Part shown: positions 1 to 12,000 of the stretch, piece by piece
Numbering within the stretch: position 1 is the first letter of the stretch
Layout: each line of letters begins with the position of its first letter
NCBI RefSeq assembly: GCF_000005505.3
Contig: NC_016132.3
Coordinates: 39,632,914 to 39,696,913, forward strand
DNA from: Brachypodium distachyon
Taxonomy: Eukaryota > Streptophyta > Magnoliopsida > Poales > Poaceae
Length of the DNA: 64,000 nt
Reading direction: 5' to 3'
Position numbers and translations under genes: made by a program
Notes under the pieces: model-generated
The model's input: only the letters and a program-made list of their open reading frames with translations
Told to the model about the DNA's origin: nothing
The model's database searches: none

Positions 1-157
1 CTGCTCTTATAAGAAATAATTCACATTCACATTAGTTGGTATGTGGAATGCTTATTCAAAGTAATGTGGTTGCAGCAGTAAGTACTAAGAAATATTACCT
101 GTGTTACAAGAAAAACCTTTTATTTAACTGTTGCTTCTCTTCTTGCTTTTGACACAG

Positions 158-657
158 TTGAAATGCTGAAATCTGTGGTCGTGGAGAAGCTCCCCAATGA
201 TTTGGAAGGAATGGAGTCTTCAATGCAAAAGCTTTACGCTCTTATCGATGAGATCTACAAATATGTTGATGATGCTGTGGTATGGAATTGTCCTGCAAAT
301 GCTCTCCGCTAACTTTGAATCTTCATTTTCGATTCTGAAGTTTTTTTTGTGTGCCATTTGTAGGAAGGCCGTGTGGCACTGGACAACAAGATTGGCAGGT
401 TCATTGCCGACACTGTTTCCTCTGTTCCGAAGCTGTCTCCATCTGCTTTTGAAAGGGTTTTCAATGACAGGATTCAGGTAACTAACTTTTCTTCCATATG
501 CCTCTGATAAATGGTTATCTTGGTTCTTGTGCCATTCGATGATCATATTACCCTATTTACCTTGCAGGACAATCTTGCACTGGTATACCTGTCAAGCATC
601 ACACGGACTCAGATTGCGGTAGCCGAGAAGCTGAACACCGCTGCCCAAGTCCTGTGA
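158..657 (+). CDS. eIF3f: eIF3 subunit F, C-terminal exons (partial)
   Basis: These are the last three coding exons (158-279, 364-477, 568-657) of a gene that enters from the left edge. The joined reading frame runs from EMLKSVVVEKLPNDLEG through DNKIGRFIADTVSSVPKL to the terminal LNTAAQVL and a TGA, which I recognise as the C-terminal MIT/linker part of plant translation initiation factor 3 subunit F, an MPN-domain scaffold of the eIF3 complex in the cytosol. The MPN domain itself lies outside the window. All junctions are GT-AG and the frame is open across them; the first visible exon begins in phase 1. The 3' UTR probably extends to about 950. Identification rests on family recall and is strong. 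Confidence 0.9.
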
Positions 658-1480
658 TTTCCTCGCATAGTCTGGGTGGCCGACTCCATGGCATCAGTTT
701 TCATTTGGTGAATGGGAAATCAAAATGTGTTGGCAGAATATGCAATTTTTGTACTTGTTATCTGATGCCTAAAGAAAAGTGTTCCCCCTGTTTGAGATCG
801 TAATGCGTGCACTAATGCGGGCTGAGACCTATCTATTGAATTAGTATAGCACTTTTCTTCTAGCTGAATATTTGTCTAGAATAACAGTGAATGGTGATGG
901 CATGAATATTCTTGGTTCTGTTCGAGTTGAGGGCTGCAGGTCAAGTTTAGCCAGTCATTCGACAAGCCATTGCAAGATTTTCAACTTGTCCAACCACATA
1001 CTGGGTTCTAAAATCTTACCCCCACCGATCCAAGTTTGACACGCCATCGTTTTGTAATGGCTGACTCGCATTGGTGGAGAAGATCTACGTGGTCCACAGC
1101 GGTCACGCGAACCGCGGAGGCCCACAAAAACCACCAAAGCAGGGTTCTAAGTAGTGCTGAAAATGATCCATGATGGTGGCCCACGGCTCAAATCATTTTG
1201 TAAAAAAAAAACAATATTACCATCTCACTAAGCTCAGTGGTGCCGGTTTTACATCGGCACTACCAAAAATATTGGCAGTGGATCTGGACTTTTCTGAACA
1301 TTTATCAAATAACAAGAAAAATAAAAAGAAATTAAGTGGACAGATTGGGAGATATTAGGACGGACAACGCCAATGATTTGGCAACGATCCAAGAAAGGAC
1401 AGCTTCCCACTTATAGCCGTGCATGACCAGAAAATTTCCACAAGAATCCAAACAGACCGTGATCAATCGTCTCAGCTCCC
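658..1480. other. 3' UTR of eIF3f and intergenic spacer
   Basis: The left part is the probable 3' UTR of eIF3f. The rest holds only short frames without family resemblance. A small hairpin near 1240-1262 (gtgccggt ... atcggcac) may be a transposon scrap. No gene is supported. Confidence 0.5.
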
Positions 1481-1484
1481 ATCC

Positions 1485-2607
1485 CATCCATCCTATATAC
1501 GGCCATCCATCCACAGTATCCAGGCAGCCATTCCCCTTTGCTTGATTCCATCTGTTCGTCTTCAAGCCAATCAAGGCCAGGCCAAAGACAAAGACAAAGC
1601 CAAAGCCAAGCCGCCGCCATTGATCTGCTCGGTAAGCTCGACCCGGCCTTCCCCCTTCCATGAATGGCCGGCCATTTTGCTCGGTCGCGTGTTAGATTAG
1701 ATCTGATCTGAGGCTGGTTGGTTCTTGCGCTAGCTTACTGTATGTCTAGGACAGGAGTGAGCTAGCTTGTTGGTTACTGATCTTGGTCACTGATCTATTT
1801 TTGCTTCATATACTACTGAGTACTCCCTCCCATCCTAAATTTTTCTCGAAATATCACACGTGTCTAGACGCTTTTTAAGAATAGATACATCCATATTTGG
1901 GCAAATTTGAGTCAAGAATTTAGGATCAGAGGGAGGACTGTATAGTTTCCGAGCTAGTGTATTAACAAGTATCATGTGTTGTAAGTAAGTACTAATGTCG
2001 TTGTCAATTTGGGATTGGTTGTTGAGTCCTCAGGAACTCAGCCAATCATAGTTGAGCTAGTGTATTAACCTGTATGTGTTTGCCCAAATGTTTGATGGTA
2101 GGGAGCAGATCTAGCTACCTGTTTAATTCTACAAGTCTTTAATTATTCCTCTTAATTGTTTCACCAGTAATTACCAAATCTGATAATATACTGCACCCAA
2201 CCATGTGAGAATACTTCACTCTTCCATTCATTATGTCATGGAGTACTCCATATGAATATCATTCCTTCACAGATAACAAGTATACAACAGGTTGCATTGG
2301 AGGAACTTAATCTACAGGCAAAGCATACAGTAATATTACCAAATCTACAAGTTAATTCTACAAGTGTTTAATTCCTCTTAATCGTTTCACCAGTAATATT
2401 ACCAAATCTACAAGTTAATTCTACAAGTGTTTAATTCCTCTGTAATATTACCAAATCTGATAATATACTATACCCAACCATAACCATGTGAGAATACCTT
2501 CACTCTTCCATTCATTATGTTATGGAGTATGGATATCATTCCTTCACAGATAACAAGAGTATACAACAGGTTGCATTGGAAGAACTTAATCTACAGGCAA
2601 AGCATAT
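1485..2607 (+). promoter_or_regulatory. Probable 5' UTR exon and leader intron of the dehydratase gene
   Basis: A pyrimidine- and CCATCC-rich leader ends in a good donor at 1631/1632 (CTCG|GTAAGC). The next plausible acceptors are the two copies of CCTTCACAG, ending at 2272 and 2549, or CTACAG ending at 2596, all just before the ATG at 2608. A leader intron of about 0.9 kb is therefore likely, but which acceptor is used cannot be decided from sequence alone. The intron holds a Stowaway-like MITE and a local tandem duplication. Confidence 0.45.
1821..1939. mobile_element. Stowaway-like MITE
   Basis: A 119-bp element with terminal repeats ACTCCCTCCC ... GGGAGGA flanked by TA. Its interior shares the words ctagacgctttttaagaatag and gcaaatttgagtcaag with the other small MITEs of this window, so they form one family. 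It lies in the leader intron of the dehydratase gene. Confidence 0.8.
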
Positions 2608-2609
2608 AT
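2163..2609 (+). repeat. Tandem duplication upstream of the dehydratase start
   Basis: About 165 bp at 2163-2329 is repeated at 2441-2609 with few differences, including the potential acceptor CCTTCACAG and the downstream word ggttgcattgga. Between them the word taccaaatctacaagttaat occurs twice (about 2338 and 2400). Only the second copy carries the ATG used by the gene; the first has cagtaat at that place. Confidence 0.85.
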
Positions 2610-3693
2610 GGAAACCAGCTATGAGCCCAAGAACATCCTCATCACCGGCGCGGCGGGTTTCATCGGGTCTCACGTGGCGAACCGCCTCGTCAGAAGCTAT
2701 CCTCACTACAACGTCCTCGTCCTCGACAAGATGGACTACTGCTCAAGCCTCAAGAACCTCGACCCTTCTCGGGGTTCGCCGAATTTCAAGTTCGTCGAGG
2801 GCGACATCGCAAGCCCCGGCCTGGTTCGCCGCCTCCTCGTGGACAACTCCATCGACACTGTCATGCACTTTGCCGCGCAGACCCACGTCGACAGCTCCTT
2901 CGGCGACGGCTCCTTGGAGTTCACCAAGAACAATGTGCACTGCACCCATGTCCTCCTGGAGGCCTGCAAGCAGGTTAAGATCAAAAGGTTCATCCATGTG
3001 AGCACCGATGAGGTGTATGGGGAGTCCGAAGCCGATGCCGTGGCCGGCAAACGTGAGGACTCGAGGCTGCTTCCGACAAACCCTTATTCGGCTTCGAAAG
3101 CCGGTGCCGAGATGCTGGTCATGGCTTACGGGGCCTCCTACGGTCTCCCGGTCATCACGACACGAGGCAACAATGTGTATGGGCCACACCAGTTCCCCGA
3201 GAAGCTCATCCCCAAGTTTGTTCTTCTTGCCATGAGAGGCTTGCCTCTCCCGGTGTACGGCAATGGCATGAACGCCAGGAGCTACCTTTACTGTGACGAT
3301 GTCGCTGATGCCTTCGATGTGGTTCTTCACAAAGGAGAGGCTGGACAAGTGTACAACATCGGCGCGGCAAAAGAGAGGAAGGCGATCGAGGTCGCCAGGG
3401 ACATATGCGAGATCCTTGGGGTGGATGCTAGGAAAGCTGTTAGCTTTGTTGAGGACAGGCCTTTCCATGATCAGAGGTACTTTGTGGACAGTGAGAAGCT
3501 GAAGAAGCTGGGGTGGTCGGAGCGCACGCCGTGGGAAGAGGGGTTGAGGAAGACTGTGGCATGGTACGCCAGCAATCTTGGTCATTGGGGCGATGTTGGC
3601 GATGCGCTGCGAGGGCATCACCGTGACTGGATGTCGCCCTCGTCGTCGATGCAATCGCCGAAGGAAGATGAAGCAAAGGAATGTAGGAGCTAG
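2608..3693 (+). CDS. UDP-glucose 4,6-dehydratase, RHM N-terminal-domain type
   Basis: An intronless 361-aa protein of the short-chain dehydrogenase/reductase family. It matches the N-terminal half of plant rhamnose synthase (RHM), which converts UDP-glucose to UDP-4-keto-6-deoxyglucose. Visible motifs: Rossmann glycine motif GAAGFIGS (residues 14-21), catalytic STDEVYG (132-138), YSASK (160-164), TTRGNNVYGPHQFPEKLIPK, and the NDP-sugar region NARSYLYCDDV. Plant RHM proteins are about 670 aa and carry a second epimerase/reductase domain; here the frame stops soon after the first domain with a short Ser/Glu-rich tail. The protein would make only the keto intermediate unless a separate epimerase/reductase cooperates. 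The start has the family-typical residues ahead of NILITG. Confidence 0.88.
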   Translation: METSYEPKNILITGAAGFIGSHVANRLVRSYPHYNVLVLDKMDYCSSLKNLDPSRGSPNFKFVEGDIASPGLVRRLLVDNSIDTVMHFAAQTHVDSSFGDGSLEFTKNNVHCTHVLLEACKQVKIKRFIHVSTDEVYGESEADAVAGKREDSRLLPTNPYSASKAGAEMLVMAYGASYGLPVITTRGNNVYGPHQFPEKLIPKFVLLAMRGLPLPVYGNGMNARSYLYCDDVADAFDVVLHKGEAGQVYNIGAAKERKAIEVARDICEILGVDARKAVSFVEDRPFHDQRYFVDSEKLKKLGWSERTPWEEGLRKTVAWYASNLGHWGDVGDALRGHHRDWMSPSSSMQSPKEDEAKECRS

Positions 3694-4181
3694 CGAAGAG
3701 AAGAGAAGCCACGGCGAGCTGAATTCTTCCAAGTGAGTGATGAGTTGAGTTCAAGTAGTATGTGTTTGAGCTGCTTAAGGTCCTTAGTGCCAACTAATTG
3801 CATACTTTTGGAAAGTGCAATTGAGGTCAATAATTACGATTAGATGGTGGTGAATTCAATCTATATTCATGCCTCTTGTTCCGAGAAAAGGCAAGCAAGA
3901 TCTTATATAGATTCCTTCATTCATATGTGGAAGCAAGCAAAGGCAAGTCTTATATAGATTCTTCCAACATACATCGAGCGAGTACATGTACATCCATCAT
4001 GTGTATATCCATGTTCGAGCTTTATGGTTCATGTCTTACATATCATACTAATCGCTTCATTAGTAGGTTCTCATACATATCATACTAATCGCTTCATTAG
4101 TACCTTGCTCGAAAATCTTGTTGCTGTCTTACTTAACTTGGAAGAACCTATCATCGATTTTATGATAATGATTCTAATTAA
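3694..4181. other. Spacer between converging genes
   Basis: This contains the 3' UTRs of the dehydratase gene (+) and the PGIP gene (-). Two short direct repeats are visible: tcttatatagattc at about 3900 and 3948, and catatcatactaatcgcttc at about 4038 and 4075. I looked for the missing RHM epimerase/reductase domain here and found no trace. Confidence 0.6.
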
Positions 4182-5192
4182 TTAGTTGCGGTTAATGGGT
4201 CGTTGACGGCATGCGGTGAGCGGCGTGCCGCAGAGGCACTTGTTGTGGAGGTAGCTGTAACGGTCGAATTTCGCCATGTTGCCGCCGGTGGGCACCGTAC
4301 CGCAGAGCCTATTGAAGCTCACGTTGAACTGCTGGAGGCCAGTCAGGCTGGCCACCTGCATCGGGACGCTGCCTCGGATGGCGTTGTGGCTGAGGTCCAC
4401 GTAGGACAGCTGCACCGGGAACTCCACGCTGGACATGTTGAAGTTCACCGCATTGCGGGACACGTCGAGGTACTGGAGCGGCTTTACCGCGCCGAAGAGG
4501 CATGAAGCATCGCCGGTGAGGGCGTTGTGGGAGATGTCGATGTGGGTGAAGTTGACGGTGGAGAACTCGGATGGGATGATGCCGGAGAGGTTATTGTGGG
4601 AGAGCAAGAGGGAGGCCTGGTCGGGGGAATTGCTGAGGAGGAGCAGTGGGATGGGGCCAGTGAGGCGGTTGCGGCGTAAATTGAGGCTAGAGAGGTTGGG
4701 AAGGTCGGCAAGGGATGCCGGGATGACGCCGGTGAGGGAGTTGTAGGAAAGGTCGAGGAGGGTGAGCTCGGTGAGCACACTAAGGAAGGAGGGGATCGGG
4801 CCAGTGAGGCCGGTGTAGGAGATGGTGAGTTGGGAGAGGTTGGTGAGCATGGCAAAGGAGTCCGGGATGGCACCGGAGATGGCCGGCAGGTGGTGTAGAG
4901 TTAGAGTCTGGAGATAGGTGAGGTTGCCTATGGCGTCTGGGATGGCGCCGGAGATGTTGGTGTCCTGAGAGACGGAGAGGCCGACAACGCGGCCTGTGGC
5001 AGCGTCACAATCGACGTCGTGCCAATCACAGCAGGCGGAGTCAGGTGTCCAGGAGGCGAAGTGGTAGGGACTGCCCAAAGCGGAGTCGATGGCGACAAGG
5101 GCCGCAAAGTCGTCGTCGTGGCACTGGTCCGCTGCCATGCCGGAGAAGAGGGAGGAGAGCAGCACCAGGAAGAGGAAGACATATGCAGCCAT
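4182..5192 (-). CDS. Polygalacturonase-inhibiting protein (PGIP), LRR type
   Basis: An intronless 336-aa secreted leucine-rich-repeat protein. The ATG at 5192 gives a hydrophobic signal peptide ([20 protein letters not shown]). A longer frame exists only from a TTG, so I prefer this start. After the signal come a Cys-rich LRR cap ([15 protein letters not shown] ... [10 protein letters not shown]), about nine to ten extracellular-type repeats of the LxGxIPxxL form, and the closing cap [10 protein letters not shown]. Length, paired Cys caps and repeat type fit PGIPs, cell-wall proteins that bind fungal endopolygalacturonases. Several N-glycosylation sites (NLT, NLS, NFT, NMS) are present. A minus-strand TATA box lies at 5285-5291. 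Confidence 0.9.
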   Translation of the reverse strand: MAAYVFLFLVLLSSLFSGMAADQCHDDDFAALVAIDSALGSPYHFASWTPDSACCDWHDVDCDAATGRVVGLSVSQDTNISGAIPDAIGNLTYLQTLTLHHLPAISGAIPDSFAMLTNLSQLTISYTGLTGPIPSFLSVLTELTLLDLSYNSLTGVIPASLADLPNLSSLNLRRNRLTGPIPLLLLSNSPDQASLLLSHNNLSGIIPSEFSTVNFTHIDISHNALTGDASCLFGAVKPLQYLDVSRNAVNFNMSSVEFPVQLSYVDLSHNAIRGSVPMQVASLTGLQQFNVSFNRLCGTVPTGGNMAKFDRYSYLHNKCLCGTPLTACRQRPINRN

Positions 5193-5284
5193 CTTTGAGA
5201 TCAAGCCCTGTTGCTGAGTGAGTGTGACTAGCTGGCTTGGTTACTGGTTTGATGAGTGAAGCTGCATGGTGTGTTGTGCGGTGC

Positions 5285-5291
5285 ATTTATA
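5285..5291 (-). promoter_or_regulatory. TATA box of the PGIP gene
   Basis: On the minus strand this reads TATAAAT, about 95 bp upstream of the PGIP ATG, a normal core-promoter distance for a short plant 5' UTR. Confidence 0.6.
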
Positions 5292-5299
5292 GTGTGGTA

Positions 5300-6060
5300 A
5301 AGCAGCTGAGTTTGGAGCAGCTGCACTAAGCAACTGGGATTAAACATTTGCAAAAGTGCATCCTAATCCTTAATGCGCAACAAACATTTTGCAAGGAAGT
5401 GCAGTGGCCTAATTAATGGGCAAGAGAATTGCATGCCTGGCAGCGACATGCAATTTGATTGATGCATACAATCACTTGCTCAGATATTTTCACCATGGAT
5501 ACATACAATAATCGTCTCTTTCTCTTTTTACTGACAAGGGATGGGCATTATCTGGACATCGATACCAGCAAGTGGCTGCAATGGCCTTTCAATTGATGTA
5601 TGGACAAGCAGATGTGAAGAAGGCAATACCAAATTCCAGTCTCATGCTTGCTATTCAAATTGTAGTATGTGTCACCCTAAATCAATTGTTCTTCTTATCT
5701 AGCCGCTCAGCAATTACAATCACCATTTACCAGAAGGCTCATATGTATTTGTCTTTACAGTGTGCACCACTAACAAACTATTCTCCCATGTTCAAAGTGC
5801 TGGGGAAAAAAACTGAACAGTGTATGGACAAACCATCCAAGCTTCTCAACATATTGCGGATTCCGAGTGTACCAACTTCTAAGGCCATCGCCGGCCCGGA
5901 CCCCTTGCGCCATGAATAAATGTTGACGTATTGAAATCCCCCAGCAATGTTATGCATTTCAGAGGAACAGAGGTGATTCCGCTGAATGTACCTTGAACTG
6001 CAAGGGCGTAAGGCGTTGACCACTCTCGTTGTCTGAAGGAGTTCTGTTGATCTACCTTTG
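5300..6060. other. PGIP promoter and VPS3 3' UTR
   Basis: The left part is upstream of the PGIP gene; the right part (about 5550-6060) is probably the 3' UTR of the VPS3 gene. An open stretch at 5572-5919 (+) has no recognisable protein features and I do not call it a gene. Confidence 0.5.
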
Positions 6061-9000
6061 CTATCTACTGACGAGCCAACTTTGTTTAAATATAGCATCT
6101 TTCCTGAAGTTACGGCCTCGTCCTGATACAGAATCACCTTGGTTTCGGTAGCACTGCAGAGAACAATGACAGCAAGTCAAACCTAGTGAAACTATCACGC
6201 GAAGAGCAAGCTGAACAACAAAAATGTTTTGAGTTGTACCCTGTAGCAAACAACCGAGTCATCTGGGTACATGACAAACAGTTTGGTGCCAAGGCGAGCT
6301 CGACAAGAATCACAGATGCTCTCATCGGTTAGCTGCACATGCCTTGATCTCTCCTCCAATCTTGTCAATCGTGCATCAAGGTTTGTTGCACGTGATAAAT
6401 TATGAACTATCTAATGATACACACAGGAATACAAAACAAAAAGAATGAAATCAGCATGTCAGATCTCACCTAAATCCTAAGTTTGGTAGAAAAGTCAGGC
6501 TAAGCCCACGGATTAAATACGTTTACCTGCCCTTGGCGATGATGGTGCACCCGCGCTCTCAGCATTCGCAAGATTGTATCTGAGGCTAGCTGAAGAGGCA
6601 TCTCGGGGGATAATCTCTGGGACAAAATTGTGGTTCAGAGTTCTTATCCTAATAAAAGCTGTACAAAACAGGATGGCCAGAGTAAATAAGAAAGTAATAC
6701 CTCCAGTACTTGTAAAGGATCCAAAGATTTCCCATGCTTATGAAGAAGTCGGACAGCTGCTGTAAACATCGGTTCTTTCCCATTTTTGGGGTCCAAATAC
6801 AAATCCAAAAGCCTGAGTTCGAAGGAAGATGGAGACAATATAAACTATGTGACAAAGATAATTCCATTGGATCGTCATAAAAGAAACTGCACCAAGTCAA
6901 CACAGAAATATTAATCAGACAATAACATACTGAATGTAGGCATCATCTCGACCAATCTCTGCACAGTACTGCTCAGCAGCTTCGCTATCCTCCAGCTTCC
7001 TTCATCAGAGACAAACAAATAACAATCAGGACAACACAACTGGAACTGCTAAAAGATATGATTTGTCTGGCTTGACCTACAAGTCCGATTCAACACTGTA
7101 CTACAGCAACTTACAAGTTAAAAAAAGAAGATAAATAGTGAGTAAAGCATAGCATCTTACAGTGCTAGTATCTGAAGTACAATGTTCTCTTGGCCCATCT
7201 TCCTATACAATATTGCCTGAAATATGAACAATAGGACTATCAAACAAGCGGAAAAAACAATATTGGTACAATAGTGAACACAAAAGGAGAAACATGTAAC
7301 TGAATCAAGGAAGAAGAAAAAATGTCACAAGACCTTTTCCAGCCATAGCTCAGATTCTGCAATCACGTCAAGCACTTCTTCTGGATCATACAAGTCCGAA
7401 GCTTGCAAAAACAATTGCAACCTTTCCCTCAATGCAAAAATGAACTGTATATCGGAGTCAATTTCTTTATCATTTTTCCCCCCTGAATTCGATTCCAAAT
7501 GAAATGCTTCCATGGCTGAGTTTGCCAGCAATAGTGCATATGAGGTGTGATAGTGAGGGTCATCGCAACCGTTATCCTCAATCAGCCACTGCAAGTATCT
7601 GCAGAACTTAGCCAGTTCAGATCTAGTGATAGTGCAGGGGATCTATTTATCAAACATAATTACCACATGAAGAGAAACTGCCGATGGTTCTCCAATGGAT
7701 AAAGGGATACAAAAAAAAAACAGAAGGCACATAACAAGACATGGACAATATTATGGGGTGAACATGTGCACAAACAACTCTGTCTAAAAACTAACAAACG
7801 TAAGATGAATACAAAACACTAGCTTCAAGCCTTGTTAAACTCTTGATGCAAGATTTAGGGATACAATTGCTGGTGCTTAATCATTAATGCTACTCAAATT
7901 ATCCAGCACGGAATATAAGATTCTTCAAGAGTAAAATACACCACTAGCCCATGAACTTGGCAAAAATGAACACTTCAGTCCACGAACTCGGAAAACGCAC
8001 ACTTAAACTCCTAAACTGGGATTACTGTGTCACTTTAGTCCAAAAACGGTTCGGCAAGGCTTAAACATGCCACGTGGCTGCCACGCCAGCTTCAGCCATG
8101 ACCACAGGCTGCTACTCGATTTTCTCAGGATATTTTTTGCAAAATCACCATGCCCAAGCCGCCCCGTGAGGGGCAAGGGGGCCGCGCCCAAAAGGGGATC
8201 CTGGGGCCCTGAGAACCACGCCGTTGCACAAAAAAACCCTGAGAAAATCGAGTAGCAGCCCGCGGTCCTCGCCGAAGCCGACGTGGCAGCCACGTGGTGT
8301 GTTTAAGCCTCACCGAACCGTTTTTGGACTAAAGTGACATAGTAGTCCCAGTTTAGGGGTTTAAGTGTGTGTTTTCCGAGTTCGTGGACTAAAGTGTTTA
8401 TTTTTGCCGAGTTCATGGACTAGTGGTGTATTTTACTCATTCTTCAACAGCCATAGCAAGGTTCAGGTTACTACACATTACAGCCTGTGCTGAGAATAAG
8501 CAATTAGTTAGGCTGCTATTATTCTATTGCTGAAGTTTGTAAAAGCATGTAGTAAACAAAAACTAGCAGCAACATATGTATCGAGAACTTAATTATAAAG
8601 CTTTCTATGTTCATATTATCTTCACATGGACATCGGTGTTCCTTAAGGGATCTGGAAAGGTTTAAGCTGTTGAAGGTGTCATGGACACATTATACAATTT
8701 ATACATACCTTTGGTGAATCCCAACCTTTTCTGAATCAAGAGCAGCAACAACCTTTTCTGCAGAATACCACCCAAATGTTAACAAAGTTATAACCTTAAA
8801 GATTATTTTAGCAGCCCTGTGCATTTCATGCATGCAAGAAGCTGTATTCACAGGGTTTTTATAGCTTGCAAATTTTATCTTTATTTCTCGAGAGGGAAAG
8901 AAAGTAGTACATCCATCTAAACTTCTACCGTGGCCATGCTCACAAGTAAACACTAGAGGGTGCCATGAATAAGCCAGTAAACAGTACTGATAGAATGAAT

Positions 9001-12000
9001 TATTTGAAACAAATCAATTAGACAATTAATTACCAGCAGAAAGCTGATTTTCCCTTGCCTCGGATGTTAAAATTGAAACTGCAAGCTCCTGATCAATATC
9101 TGCCACCTGCATGTAAATATTCAAAAATATAATATTCACAACACAGTGCAACAGCTCATTATATAAGAGATCAAATCCTTAGCATGAAGCACATACCCAT
9201 CCAAGATGTTCCAGAACAAGGTCCTGGTCAGATGATGCTTCGAGTATCTTGGAGGCTTCGATGGCAGCAATTTCCTCACCGGACTTTTTATCAACCGGAG
9301 TTTTAAAAGAGTCAGTTTCAGGCAGATTAGCACGATCCTTCCACAAACCTGTGCTGTAATTTCTTGCCAAGATACGCCAGATAGAAACAGCTTGGGGGCA
9401 CATTCCCTTACTGCCATATAAGAAAGCAAGTGTCCGCAGATGTCCAGAGTTGTCCAAAAGTGATTCTAGTTCCTCCTGCACCACCCAAATTTTACAATAT
9501 GCAGCTTCATAATTTTACACTGATATGTTATGACAGCATAACAAGAATCCTACGGCATACTGCATTATATTTTCAAATGCAGAGTTAATATCGATTTAAG
9601 TACCATAGTGTGTGTAATAGTCGATTTAACTACCATAGTGTCTGTAACAGTCATGAACTTATGATGCTTCAAAGTAGGGATATGTTTATAAATGAAATAT
9701 ACATACCACAACACAACTATTTTCGGATGATGCAAGCTTCTCCATGTCATCAACAAGATCGAGCGCTCTATATAGGTACATCAGAAGAGTATCAACTCCT
9801 TCCATCTCTGCAGGAGACAAAGTCTTCTCTCGTGATACACAAAGGTACCTAGTTTTATTTGCATTCCGAAATTGGTTGTTAGCTGGGGCTTCATTGCAAT
9901 TCACATGTGGGTATAAATACCATGGATAAACCAAACCTGATAATATTTCTGATAGCTAGTTCCAATAGATCAGCTCTAGTTGGCGGATTTGAAAGGAAAT
10001 CTTCATCCACGTCAGTGTCTACACCTGCCTTTTTGAGAAACAATGCTCGCTGAAGAGTTACCAGTCCATCGTCAATAACTTCTTCAAGAGGCTTAGGGGG
10101 AGGATGCAAACCCCAATAACGCTTTCTGGGCACCTAAATTTTGCAAAATTACATTTTTTTTAACTAACACAATTAAAAACAAATAGTTACACATAAGTAG
10201 ATCTCAGTGGCAGATGGTTGGATTATCCTGATAATGCAATCTGTATGTACAAAAACTTCAGGGCAATCCTCTGGGCATCAATAAGTTAGTAACTACTCCC
10301 TCCGTTCCTAAATACTTGTCGCTGTTTTAGTGCAAGTGTAACTACTAAGCTGCCAGCTGAGCATTGAGCAAAATTCAAAATCTGTTGATAGTTTCAGTGA
10401 TGAGTTGAGAAATTATAGATATTCTAGTAGAAAATAGTTTCAAGATCCTATCTACAAAAGATTTATGCTCGAATTTAGTGGAATGGATAATACAATGAAG
10501 ACACTGATTGAATGAGATTAATCCAACTAACTGGCAATGTGACATACCATATCTGACCAACGATTAGGACCCCTCATGATGAATGGAAATATTTCTGTTG
10601 GTTGCATAGTCTCCGACAGCAAGAAATGATTAACAGCATCCTCAAAATGCAAGTCAAAGAACAACAAGAATCCAAGTTGTGCATGCACAAAGGAAATCAT
10701 ATCCTTTGAGATTTCACCATCAGACTCAAACTCTTCCAGCAAAGAAATAGCTTCCGCATAACTCTTTATTCGTAACGAGGCCTTGATCTGTTCCACTGCA
10801 GATACTTTACGGTAACAGAAAACCTGGACAAGCCATTCATTTATTTGTGTCACATGACTAAAATCTGCATATAAGTATAAAACAAAGCTAGAATACACTC
10901 TCAAATGCAATTTGCAACCAAAGAAAGAACTCACTGCCAGTTTCTGTTCCAGTTTTCTTTGTCTTCTTTTTTGTTGGAAATCGTAATGGGAAAAGTAGGA
11001 AATAGTTAGCACTACTTGGCTGGTATGGTAAAAGTTTAACTCACAGCGGTACTGGCAATTAATTGGTAACTGGAAGGTGGAGGAGAAATTTGCTAAGGTG
11101 ATACACGTCATAGTAAATTATGGCAGCCAGAACTGACAAGTGACAAGCCTCTAACATCAAGGTAACTCCCAATGGTACAAAACCCCAATGGCACAAAAGT
11201 TGAAATGGGGGCAGCTTGTCATGCCTCAGCCTCATTTTTAACTAGTTTCTTTTTTACAACAACAACTATGCTTAGAGAGCAGCCTGCTTATTTCTAAAAC
11301 CAAAGAAAAAAATCTCTTGACATGTACCCTTATGGAAAGCTACAATGTTGTGTAAGTTGCTGTTCTATACACACTTTAGTTTGAATTGATGCCAATTCAA
11401 AGTTAAATGTTCTTTCAGACTCATCTATGCATGTCCACTAAAAAACACCTCATCCATTTGTCAACTAAAGTTAATAAATGGCGTCAATTATCACAGTATA
11501 CAAGCAAAACTACTCATCAATGCAAAAGCATGTAAGAAATTTGAGGAGAAATCTCATTAATGGGAGTGAACATACCTACTTTACCTTATAAGCCGTAGCA
11601 ATCACAACAACATCCCCTCCACTTCCATCATTATTACTAGCCACAGTCAAAACACCCGATCCGCTCCTCGCGATCGGAACAGTCTGCAAGTGCGCCCCGT
11701 TCTTCCTCCTGTACACATCCACCTTAGACTCCCCAGCCACCACCACATACGGAAACACCTCGACTATACAGTCCGGCCTGCTGTTGAACACGAAGCTGCT
11801 TCCGACGGGCTGACCGGACCGGTCGATGACCACCCCGACATTGTCCACCAGCAGCATCGCCTCATCACCCCCGGACAGCGGCTTGATCCTCGGCGATCCG
11901 GCCGACTCTGGAAGAGTGAATAACTCCACAGCCTGGCCGGTGCTGGTGGAGAAGAGCGAGTAACCAGTCTTGGTGCCAGCGAAGACGGAGTCGCCGATCC

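Noticed and set aside
1170..1660. Short frames on both strands before the dehydratase leader
   Set aside because: They are untranslated leader and promoter sequence with no protein signature.
2743..3732. 329-codon open frame on the minus strand opposite the dehydratase gene
   Set aside because: It is antisense to a strongly conserved enzyme, lacks family features, and arises from GC-rich codon use.
3694..4181. Possible frameshifted continuation of the RHM-like gene
   Set aside because: No epimerase/reductase motifs appear in any frame before the PGIP gene, so a simple sequencing frameshift does not explain the short protein.
5572..5919. 115-codon plus-strand frame beyond the VPS3 stop
   Set aside because: No domain or codon bias; better explained as VPS3 3' UTR and spacer.
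10294..10340. CTCCCTCCGTTCCTAAAT, one end of a Stowaway-like MITE
   Set aside because: No matching second terminus was found nearby, so I did not call an element.
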